A stretch of DNA of 6,173 nt from JACQMJ01 sp964373495. GTDB lineage: Bacteria; Patescibacteriota; Minisyncoccia; Sungbacterales; SURF-37. Shown here one piece after another: positions 1 through 5,936 of the stretch; position 1 is the first letter of the stretch, and each line of letters opens with the position of its first letter. The stretch spans positions 1 to 6,173 of the forward strand of contig CAYJUW010000043.1 of the NCBI GenBank assembly GCA_964373495.1, given 5' to 3'. Both the position numbers and the translations under genes were made by a program. The notes beneath the pieces are model-generated. The model did no database searches, was not told the origin of the DNA, and saw nothing but the letters and a program-made list of their open reading frames with translations.

Positions 1-37
1 GTACCGACCCCATCCACGGGGCTGCCGGGAGAGCCGC

Positions 38-2308
38 TTAGCTTGACGCCTTCTCAATCGGCGGCGTATAGCGCCGCAGGAGGAGCGAATTCGCCACTAC
101 TGATACTGAACTAAAGGCCATGGCAAAGCCGGCGATTTCCGGCCTTAACGTAAACCCGGAGGGCAGATAGCGGAAGATGGGATGGAGAAAGGTATAGCTG
201 GGGTAAAGCGCGCCGCCGGCAATGGGGATGGCCAAGACGTTATAGATAAAGGCCCAGAAGAGATTCTGCCACACCTTCCTGATGGTTTTGCCGGAAAGCT
301 GGATGGCCGTGACCACGTCGCGCAGATCGTCCTTGACCAAAATCACCTGCCCGGTCTGCACGGCCACATCCGTGCCCGAGCCCACGGCAATGCCGACATC
401 GGCCTGGGCCAGAGCCGGCGAGTCATTGATGCCATCACCAACCATGGCCACGCTCTTGCCCTCCTTCTGCAGCTGTTTGATCACCTCGGCCTTGGCTTGC
501 GGCAGGACCTGGGCCAGCACCCGATCAATGCCGAGCTCCTGGGCAATGGCCTGCGCGGTCTTGGGGTTGTCGCCGGTGATCATGATGATCTCCTTGCCCA
601 TCTTCTTCAACTCGGCAATGGCCTCCTGGGCGTAGGGCTTCAGGGTGTCGGCCAGGGCGATGAGGGCCATGAGCTTCTGGTCCGCGGCGGCATAGACCAC
701 GGTCTTGGCTTCATTCTGGAGCTTCTCGACAAGCGCCGACTGCTCCTCCACCGCGATGCCGAGCGAGCCCATGAAGGCGGCATTGCCCACCACCACGTCT
801 TTCCCGCTGACCTTCCCGTGGACGCCCAATCCGGCCATGGCTTCAAAATCTTTGACCTCGGGCAGTGCCCCTCCCGCCTTGCCCTTTTCAATAATGGCCC
901 GCGCGAGCGGATGCTCTGATCCGACCTCCACGGCAGCGGAAAGGCGGAGGGCATCGGTTTGGGTCACCCCGCCCAAGGGGATAAAATCCGTGACCACCGG
1001 CTTGCCGATGGTCAGCGTCCCGGTCTTGTCAAAGGCGATGGCCATGATTTTATAGGCCTTCTCCAGGGCCTCCCCGCCCTTTAAAATAATCCCGAACTTG
1101 GCCGCCCGTCCGATGCCGACGATGAGGGCCGTCGGCGTGGCCAGGCCCATGGCGCAGGGGCAGGAGATGACCAGAAGCGCAATCATGCGCAGGAGCCCGG
1201 CCCGGAAGGGAAAGGCGAAAATAAAGTACCAGACGACAAAGGTGATGATTGAGAGTACCACCACCGTCGGAACAAAGTATTCGGAGATCTTGTCCACCAG
1301 GTTCTGGATCGGGGCTCTTGAGGCCTGGGCTTCCTCGACCATCTGGATGATCTGGTAGAGCAGCGTCTCCTTGCCCACCTTGGTGGCCTTGAACTTGACG
1401 AAACCCTCCTGGTTCAGGGTGGCGCCAATGACCTCATCGCCCACGGTCTTGCCGACGGGAAAGGATTCGCCGGTGACCACCTTCTCGTCAATGTGCGTTT
1501 TACCGTCAAGGATGACGCCGTCCACCGGAATCTTCTCGCCGGGCCGCACGACCACGGTTTCGCCTTTCTGAATCTGGTCAATCGGGACCGTTACCTCCTG
1601 CCCATTCCGCATGACGTGCGCCTCCTTGGCTTCGAGCTTCAGGAGTTCTTTGATGGCGGCCGAAGCCCGGCCTTTGGCTACGGTTTCAAAGTAACGGCCG
1701 AGGATGATGAACGAGAGCAGGGCCGCCGACGACTCCCAGAACGGGTGATCAATGTTGAAGAACAAAAACCCGATCATCGAATACAGATACGCGGCCGAAG
1801 TCCCCAGCACCACGAGCACGTCCATATTGGCCGAGCCAACGCGGATCGCGGTGAAGGAATTGCGGTAGAACGGCCAGGCGATGACGAATTGAATCGGGGT
1901 AGAGAGAATCCAGTAGAGGTAGTTCAGATCAATTCCGCCCATGGCATGCACATGCTTGAGGTTCAGCATGTGGATGAGCATGTAGTAGACGATGATCGGC
2001 ACGGCCAGGGCAAAGCTCGCGATGGCCCGGCGCCGGGCCTCGGCGATCTGGCGAGTCTCTACCTTTTCCTCGTCCGCCGCCGAAAACCCCGGCTCATCCG
2101 GCCGGATCAAGTCGTAGCCGAGCTTGTTCATCAACTCGTCAACCTTCGCGAGCGAGATCTTCGTCTCGTCAAACTCGATCGCCGTCTTCTCCGCGCCGTA
2201 GTTGGTCTTGATCGCAACCACGCCCGCCTGCTTGCCGATCAGCTTGTCAATGAGCGTCGAGCAGGACGCGCAATGCATGCCCTTTACCTTCAAAACCAAT
2301 TTGGTCAT
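38..2308 (-). CDS. copA: Cu(I)-exporting P1B-type ATPase (CopA-like)
   Basis: This is a complete heavy-metal P-type ATPase of 756 residues that pumps Cu(I) out of the cytosol using ATP. One N-terminal HMA domain (about 1-68) carries the GMHCASC copper site (C13, C16). The actuator TGE is at 279-281 and the membrane CPC at 383-385. The phosphorylation motif DKTGT starts at D427, the HP pair of the nucleotide domain is at 466-467, and GDGIND is at 624-629. The late-helix signatures YN (689-690) and MAFSS (730-734) match the Cu(I)-specific P1B-1 group. An in-frame TTG lies 18 bases upstream, but I chose the ATG at 2308 because it leads straight into the HMA domain. No clear Shine-Dalgarno precedes it; the 28 bases upstream are heptad repeat. 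The stretch between YN and MAFSS is longer than usual. The gene ends the run, downstream of the four-helix-bundle cassette. Family call very secure; substrate from motifs. Confidence 0.97.
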   Translation of the reverse strand: MTKLVLKVKGMHCASCSTLIDKLIGKQAGVVAIKTNYGAEKTAIEFDETKISLAKVDELMNKLGYDLIRPDEPGFSAADEEKVETRQIAEARRRAIASFALAVPIIVYYMLIHMLNLKHVHAMGGIDLNYLYWILSTPIQFVIAWPFYRNSFTAIRVGSANMDVLVVLGTSAAYLYSMIGFLFFNIDHPFWESSAALLSFIILGRYFETVAKGRASAAIKELLKLEAKEAHVMRNGQEVTVPIDQIQKGETVVVRPGEKIPVDGVILDGKTHIDEKVVTGESFPVGKTVGDEVIGATLNQEGFVKFKATKVGKETLLYQIIQMVEEAQASRAPIQNLVDKISEYFVPTVVVLSIITFVVWYFIFAFPFRAGLLRMIALLVISCPCAMGLATPTALIVGIGRAAKFGIILKGGEALEKAYKIMAIAFDKTGTLTIGKPVVTDFIPLGGVTQTDALRLSAAVEVGSEHPLARAIIEKGKAGGALPEVKDFEAMAGLGVHGKVSGKDVVVGNAAFMGSLGIAVEEQSALVEKLQNEAKTVVYAAADQKLMALIALADTLKPYAQEAIAELKKMGKEIIMITGDNPKTAQAIAQELGIDRVLAQVLPQAKAEVIKQLQKEGKSVAMVGDGINDSPALAQADVGIAVGSGTDVAVQTGQVILVKDDLRDVVTAIQLSGKTIRKVWQNLFWAFIYNVLAIPIAGGALYPSYTFLHPIFRYLPSGFTLRPEIAGFAMAFSSVSVVANSLLLRRYTPPIEKASS

Positions 2309-2338
2309 AGGAAGCTCAAAGCACAAAATCCAAAATAA
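2307..2338. repeat. Left inverted arm of the four-helix-bundle cassette (four heptads)
   Basis: Compared by hand with the reverse complement of 2727-2758, 29 of 32 bases match. The inner 22 bases (2317-2338 against 2727-2748) are identical, and the three mismatches are at 2314-2316. Bases 2311-2338 are exactly four 7-base units: GAAGCTC, AAAGCAC, AAAATCC, AAAATAA. The outer end reaches the copA start codon, since 2306-2308 is its ATG on the minus strand. Bases 2339-2370, running into the end of the four-helix-bundle gene, look like decayed repeat of the same type (ATCGGAAAG, ATCACGAAACC). Confidence 0.9.
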
Positions 2339-2360
2339 TTTTGAAATCGGAAAGCCAGAA

Positions 2361-2726
2361 TCACGAAACCTTGTTCCGTATCGAAGTAAAAATCCTTGCT
2401 AACTCAAGTGATTCTTGGACTAACGCTTCAATCTCCCCGCGGAACGACGGATTGGCTTCGAGGAGACTCTGTAACCAATAATGGCTCTCCCTTGCCTCTT
2501 TCCTGCATATCTTTACCCTGTGCCCCAGATCTTTCTTACTAATGGCTTCGTTGGCTTCCCGATAGTTTGCACCCACTGATCCGGCGGCCCGTATCAGCTG
2601 ACGAATAATTTCGACGTTGATAACGTCTTTAGGCAGTTTCTTGCAGAGAGTGATAACTGCTCTAAAGAATTTAAGTGTCCGCTCTTCCAAATCATACTTC
2701 CTTTTCGGCTTTGAATCTTCATTCAT
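2361..2726 (-). CDS. Four-helix-bundle protein (23S rRNA intervening-sequence protein family)
   Basis: The 121-residue product matches the small helical family known from proteins encoded in 23S rRNA intervening sequences (TIGR02436-like) and related to the Avd accessory protein of diversity-generating retroelements. The family signature is visible: RAAGSVGANYREANEA (46-61), then KKDLGHRVKICRKEARESHYW (64-84), with a last helix around ELARIFTSIR (108-117). Length is typical. The biochemical function of stand-alone members is not established; nucleic-acid binding is often proposed. The ATG at 2726 directly follows four heptads that fill the 28 bases after the cupredoxin stop, and no Shine-Dalgarno is visible. 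The last codons (KVS) run into degraded repeat. The gene is more AT-rich than its neighbours: hand counts gave 23/60 and 31/60 GC in two lines against 37/60 in a copA line. Together with the flanking inverted repeats this suggests insertion into the operon. No rRNA is present, so this is not a classic rRNA intervening sequence. Confidence 0.9.
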   Translation of the reverse strand: MNEDSKPKRKYDLEERTLKFFRAVITLCKKLPKDVINVEIIRQLIRAAGSVGANYREANEAISKKDLGHRVKICRKEARESHYWLQSLLEANPSFRGEIEALVQESLELARIFTSIRNKVS

Positions 2727-2758
2727 TTATTTTGGATTTTGTGCTTTGGATTTCCTAT
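2727..2758. repeat. Right inverted arm of the four-helix-bundle cassette (four heptads)
   Basis: Read on the minus strand, bases 2754-2727 are four consecutive 7-base units: GAAATCC, AAAGCAC, AAAATCC, AAAATAA. They exactly fill the gap between the cupredoxin stop codon TAG (2757-2755) and the start codon of the four-helix-bundle gene (2726). The last three units are identical to those of the left arm. Confidence 0.9.
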
Positions 2759-3192
2759 TCCGTTTCGGAGATGATGCTCCGCACCTGTATCTTCCCCACC
2801 ATGTCAAAATGCCCGCGCGTTTGGCCGTCCACCTTGCCCTCGCCGCAGGGCACCGAGCAGTAAAACGGGAAGTCCCCCTCCTGAGTGACCACGAACTCCA
2901 CCTTGATTGTGGAGTTGGCCGGCATGCGCTGGGATACGCCGAAGGCGTCAAGGGCAATGCCGTGATCGTAGTCGTCCTCATTGATAATGGTGGCCACGAT
3001 TTTGTCTCCGCGCTCGGCCGCGATGATTTCGGGATCGAAGGCCCAGCGGTCTTTCCGCGCCACAATGGTGATCTCGCGCACCTTGCCGGTGGTCACCGGC
3101 ACCGAGGATTCCGGGAGCAAGAATAGGCGGTAGACGACACCGCCGCCGATGATCAAAACGCCGATGCCAATAAGGAGGAAATACTTATTCAT
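2755..3192 (-). CDS. Membrane-anchored cupredoxin with a CuA-like ligand loop
   Basis: The product is a small cupredoxin of 145 residues from ATG 3192, or 148 from GTG 3201, which has a weak GGAAAG six bases upstream; both starts are plausible. Numbering here is from the GTG. A hydrophobic N-terminal helix (about 6-29) should anchor a domain outside the cytoplasm. Likely copper ligands are H80 (in YDHGIAL), C115 and C119 (in YCSVPCG), H131 and M134 (in GHFDM). These resemble the His-Cys-Cys-His-Met set of the CuA site in cytochrome oxidase subunit II. The loop differs: spacing is C-x3-C-x11-H-x2-M, about eight residues longer than the usual C-x3-C-x3-H-x2-M, and the usual Glu between the cysteines is missing. 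The ATG overlaps the stop of the upstream ccdA fusion by 8 bases, which suggests translational coupling. It could be a copper carrier, an electron carrier or a remnant of an oxidase subunit. The cupredoxin fold is secure; a two-copper site is only inferred. Confidence 0.88.
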   Translation of the reverse strand: MNKYFLLIGIGVLIIGGGVVYRLFLLPESSVPVTTGKVREITIVARKDRWAFDPEIIAAERGDKIVATIINEDDYDHGIALDAFGVSQRMPANSTIKVEFVVTQEGDFPFYCSVPCGEGKVDGQTRGHFDMVGKIQVRSIISETE

Positions 3193-5410
3193 GCGCCGCA
3201 CTAATTTCTTTCCGGGAACCGCCCGTCAGATAGTTATGTGTAACCCAGCTTGCGATAACGATAAACACAAGCGAAATCAGGAGCTTTGTCCACCAATCCA
3301 GGAACGCGAGTGGGGGCGCCTCCTTCACTTCGACCCAAAATTCGGCTAAGAGCGCCTGGTCCGGCGGTAAGTCAATGCCTTGCGGCCGGAATTGGGCAAA
3401 GGCCTTGTAGAGCCCGGATTCGGGGAAGGTCACGGCGAAGCGGACCACCTCGTCCGCACCGGCTTGGTCATGTACCGCGCCGGGAATGTCCCGGCCGTTG
3501 GCCCGCGCAACCGGAATAATCCGTAGGCCCTGGTGCTCCCCGCCGACGGGGTGGGTGTGGATAAACTGCTTCCAGTCATCACGGATGAGCGTTAAGTGCA
3601 TGTCAGCCGCGAGGTAGGGTTCGACCGCCACCTCGTCGCCGGTTAGCGTGTGGATGTCAAAGATAAGCTCATGCGGATGGCCCTTGGCCACCGGCTCGTC
3701 GAGCTCGAGCGCCACTTGGTAGTCGCCGACAATCACGTTCCGGCCGAAGGAAACCTGCTTCTCGGAGCGCGGGCCGTCGCCGAGGACTAAAAACTCCGGG
3801 TGGCCAAAGGCATGATTGATGCCGTCTTTTTTTATTTCCGACCAGACCTTGTATGCGCCCGGCTTCCCGAACGTGCGGTCTACCGAGAGGATGCCCGGCG
3901 TTGTCGCTGGTTGCGGATGAATGTGGAAAAATTCATCCATGTCGCTCCGCACGCCGATGACGTGCATGAGCTTGGTGTGCTCGATTTGAAGGGCGCTTGC
4001 CGGCACGGGAACGTTGCCCGGCTTCTCGTTGACGAAGAAATCGAGCCGGGTGCTCGTCCCGGCCAAGACCGGCACCGGTGTCACGTTCAAATTCACCGCC
4101 AGTCCTTCGCGGACCTCTGTTTCTTCGTGGTAGAAGGCAACGTGCGCTTCGTCAGCGTGTTCCTCCATCATCGCCCCCATCGGCATCTCTTCGGCCATGT
4201 GCTCGACCGCCTGATGCTGGACTCGGAGCGGGAGATAGTAAATGAAAGTCACCACGAGAAACGCGGTAAGTGCCGCAAACAGCCAAAACCGATACGGCTG
4301 CACCGCCGCCTCAACATTCTTTTCGCCTTCGGGTTTTGAATTTGGAATTTGGAATTTGGAATTTGTTTGGGATTTGGTGCTTGGGATTTGGGATTTTTTC
4401 CTAAAGTAGTACCACCACATCGGCAGGGCCCAGAGTCCCACCAGTACCCAGTTCCCAAGCGCAAGCGGCAGGCCCAAAAGCCCGGCCTTGCCGACAAGCT
4501 CCTCCGGCCCATGGGTATGCGGCGGCGGTCCGAGATTGAAGCGTTTAACAATCGCCCCCAACACCCGCTCCTCCTGGGTGATTTCCTCAAGGAGCGTATG
4601 CTGGCCCGAATACACCCACCAGTCATGCGAGAAGAGGCCGAGCGCGAGAATGAAGGCCGCGACAAAGACCATGCCCCAGCCGGTCGCATGCTCAATCTTG
4701 TCCTTTCGCTTTATCAACCACTGCAGCGCATTTACGCCGAGAATCGCAAGCAGCGCCAGGAGCAGAAGCGGCAGGATCCGACCAATGGCATGCACAAAGA
4801 AAAGCGACCAGCCGTAGAACACGTCGCCCGAAGCGGCAATGCGCGTCAGAATGACCGGTGTGGCCGGATGCGGGCAGCCAACCCCGATGTTGCCGAGGAA
4901 AAGCCCGAGGAGGAAGGCCTTCAAAAAATCACGGCGCTTCTGGATGCCGGCCGGTGCCGCACCGGTGTAGGACGGCATGCGAAATTTCCAAAGTCCGATC
5001 TCGCCGATGGCAAAAAGGTAGGCCAAAAGGCCGGCAATAAAATAGAGCCAATTTTTGACCGTTTCAAGCGGCGCGCCAATGGAGCCGATCGCCACCTGCC
5101 CGACAATTGCCGCAATCACTCCGTAGGCCGAGAGGGTGAGGGCCACGCCGAGGCCAAAGGCAACGGCAATGCCGAATCCCTTGGCCGCGCCCTTGCCCAT
5201 CGAGAGCGGGACAATGACGAAGGCGAGCGGCAGGGTGCACGGGAGCACGATCATGGTCAGCCCGGCGGCAAAGCTAAAGAGGTACCAGCCGAATCCAACC
5301 GGTGAGGCCGGCCCAAAAAAGAAAAACCAAATCAGGCCCAGGGCAGTAAACGCGAATAGCCCGAAGGCAATTGCGACCAATGCAGTTTTGAATTTTCCGG
5401 ATTCCTCCAT
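3185..5410 (-). CDS. CcdA/DsbD-type membrane protein fused to a duplicated His-rich extracytoplasmic domain
   Basis: The 741-residue protein has three parts. Residues 1-262 form a CcdA/DsbD-like membrane domain with a cysteine in each half, C58 (LPCTLP) and C179 (GCPHP), the expected redox pair that carries electrons across the membrane. Two further helices (about 310-335 and 374-394) flank a basic linker at 337-368 encoded by heptad repeat DNA. An outer region (about 396-705) starts with a Met/His-rich stretch (402-423) and holds two copies of a domain with the pattern MH-x4-R-x-D-x3-F-x-H-x-HP at 482-499 and 604-621. Each copy ends near a GxYK motif (518-521 and 666-669). A last helix (about 706-726) returns to the cytosol. 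The histidines and methionines suggest copper binding, but the domain's function is not known to me. I chose ATG 5410, one base after the doxX stop, over GTG 5467, which would overlap doxX and add a charged extension. No Shine-Dalgarno is visible, so coupling to doxX is likely. Confidence 0.87.
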   Translation of the reverse strand: MEESGKFKTALVAIAFGLFAFTALGLIWFFFFGPASPVGFGWYLFSFAAGLTMIVLPCTLPLAFVIVPLSMGKGAAKGFGIAVAFGLGVALTLSAYGVIAAIVGQVAIGSIGAPLETVKNWLYFIAGLLAYLFAIGEIGLWKFRMPSYTGAAPAGIQKRRDFLKAFLLGLFLGNIGVGCPHPATPVILTRIAASGDVFYGWSLFFVHAIGRILPLLLLALLAILGVNALQWLIKRKDKIEHATGWGMVFVAAFILALGLFSHDWWVYSGQHTLLEEITQEERVLGAIVKRFNLGPPPHTHGPEELVGKAGLLGLPLALGNWVLVGLWALPMWWYYFRKKSQIPSTKSQTNSKFQIPNSKPEGEKNVEAAVQPYRFWLFAALTAFLVVTFIYYLPLRVQHQAVEHMAEEMPMGAMMEEHADEAHVAFYHEETEVREGLAVNLNVTPVPVLAGTSTRLDFFVNEKPGNVPVPASALQIEHTKLMHVIGVRSDMDEFFHIHPQPATTPGILSVDRTFGKPGAYKVWSEIKKDGINHAFGHPEFLVLGDGPRSEKQVSFGRNVIVGDYQVALELDEPVAKGHPHELIFDIHTLTGDEVAVEPYLAADMHLTLIRDDWKQFIHTHPVGGEHQGLRIIPVARANGRDIPGAVHDQAGADEVVRFAVTFPESGLYKAFAQFRPQGIDLPPDQALLAEFWVEVKEAPPLAFLDWWTKLLISLVFIVIASWVTHNYLTGGSRKEISAAHE
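4334..4397 (-). repeat. Heptad repeat array inside the CcdA fusion gene
   Basis: On the minus strand, bases 4390-4363 are the four-heptad core with C in the variable place: CAAATCC, CAAGCAC, CAAATCC, CAAACAA. It is preceded by a partial unit (4397-4391, AAAATCC) and followed by about three and a half copies of ATTCCAA down to 4338. The array lies in frame and encodes the linker at residues 339-359 of the fusion protein. Because 7 is not a multiple of 3, three units give a seven-residue protein repeat (QIPNSKF). This orientation has no stop codon in any of the three frames. Confidence 0.9.
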
Positions 5411-5411
5411 T

Positions 5412-5795
5412 TCAGCGATACGAGAGGACGACGAGCGCCAAGGCCGCACCCAAAAGCCCGATGTCACGGAAGGTCACGCCATCGACCCCGACGAGCCACA
5501 AAATCAAAGCCATCTCGACTGCCGCGAGTAACGCCGCCCATCGCACGAACTTCCGCGGCAGGAACCAGGCCAGGAACGCGAACGCCAGCACCAACTCTCC
5601 GGCGGCCTGGAGTTTCAGGTAGGTGTTAATCCCAATTTGGTTATTGATCAGCACCTGCAAAAACTGCGGCAGAGGGCGCACGGCCCAGTACCAAGCCGTC
5701 GGATGCCGGAAGATATCAAGGCCGGAATACACGTACATCAGCCCCAGGCCGAGGCGCAGGAGCCATTCGGGATTCAATTTTCGGAAGAGGCTCAT
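5412..5795 (-). CDS. DoxX-family membrane protein
   Basis: This 127-residue protein has four predicted membrane helices (about 11-29, 43-55 weak, 64-80 and 86-103, plus a C-terminal hydrophobic stretch at 110-124). It fits the DoxX-like family in length, in the early RLGLGLMYVYSGLDIF segment and in the FRDIGLLGAALAL tail. DoxX proteins are membrane proteins of poorly defined role, often found with thiol-oxidation, peroxide or sulfur genes. The ATG at 5795 has AGGA four bases upstream. The stop TGA is followed after one base by the ATG of the ccdA fusion, so the two are probably co-translated. Its position between a thioredoxin-like gene and a CcdA-type gene suggests a part in membrane redox. 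The exact function cannot be read from the sequence. Confidence 0.85.
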   Translation of the reverse strand: MSLFRKLNPEWLLRLGLGLMYVYSGLDIFRHPTAWYWAVRPLPQFLQVLINNQIGINTYLKLQAAGELVLAFAFLAWFLPRKFVRWAALLAAVEMALILWLVGVDGVTFRDIGLLGAALALVVLSYR

Positions 5796-5799
5796 AAAA

Positions 5800-5803
5800 T
5801 CCT
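5800..5803 (-). promoter_or_regulatory. Ribosome binding site of the DoxX gene (AGGA), made of repeat DNA
   Basis: The minus strand reads TTTAGGATTTTATG, placing AGGA four bases before the start codon. The AGGA overlaps the outer end of the heptad arm that starts at 5803, so the repeat supplies part of this translation signal. Spacing is a little short, hence moderate confidence. Confidence 0.5.
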
Positions 5804-5936
5804 AAACCCGAAGCACGAAATCCGAAACCCATTCGATAAGCTCAGGGCAGGCAAATTCAAAATTCTAAATCCAAAACTCCAAACACGTTTTTGAATTTTG
5901 AGTTTCGATCATTTCGGATTTCGAATTTCGGATTTA
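5803..5936. repeat. Gene-free inverted heptad-repeat locus between the thioredoxin-like gene and doxX
   Basis: The plus-strand arm 5803-5827 and the reverse complement of 5912-5936 match at 21 of 25 bases, with an identical 12-base inner block CGAAATCCGAAA. The plus arm 5803-5830 is the four-heptad core with G in the variable place (GAAGCAC, GAAATCC). The 84-base interior holds a REP-like motif, then five further units at 5853-5887 (AAATTCA, AAATTCT, AAATCCA, AAACTCC, AAACACG), then the start of the opposite arm. I see no protein gene in it. The stop codon of the thioredoxin-like gene is the outermost TAA of one arm. The locus could fold as RNA or work as a weak terminator, but there is no GC-rich stem with a T-run. 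Confidence 0.85.
5829..5852. repeat. REP-like interspersed motif
   Basis: The bases ATTCGATAAGCTCAGGGCAG, with flanking CC and GC, resemble a short motif of the TTCGAYAAGCTCAGGGC type. I recognise that type as widely scattered between genes in many uncultured bacteria; read as protein it gives FDKLRAG. It interrupts the heptad array, as if inserted into it or carried with it. There is one copy in this window, so its repeat nature rests on recall rather than on the sequence here. Confidence 0.5.

Larger units (their letters stand above)
2307..2758 (-). mobile_element. Candidate inserted cassette: inverted repeats around a four-helix-bundle gene
   Basis: A 452-base unit consists of 32-base inverted arms (29/32 matching) around one small gene, sitting between two genes of a copper operon that otherwise overlap or abut. 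No transposase is encoded, and I see no direct target duplication outside the arms. The layout resembles rRNA intervening sequences, where inverted arms enclose a gene of the same protein family, but here it is in a protein-coding operon. That the unit moves is inference from this layout, from its lower GC and from related arms elsewhere in the window. Confidence 0.4.

Noticed and set aside
10..26. Terminator after copA
   Set aside because: A CCCC/GGGG stem with a six-base loop is possible, but it is short and has no T-run on the minus strand before the window ends.
182..919. Long plus-strand reading frame (245 residues), with others at 1493-2338 and 4349-5305
   Set aside because: They lie antisense to copA and the ccdA fusion, whose products have clear family motifs. 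Their translations are rich in His, Arg and Gly with no recognisable domain, as expected from high-GC opposite frames.
2307..2758. True 23S rRNA intervening sequence
   Set aside because: The neighbours are protein genes; there is no rRNA sequence on either side.
4334..4397. CRISPR array
   Set aside because: The unit is 7 bases with no unique spacers of constant length, and no cas genes are present.
5850..5935. Promoter for doxX in the AT-rich repeat
   Set aside because: TAGAAT-like boxes occur, but I found no -35 box at proper spacing, and the heptads generate such matches by chance.
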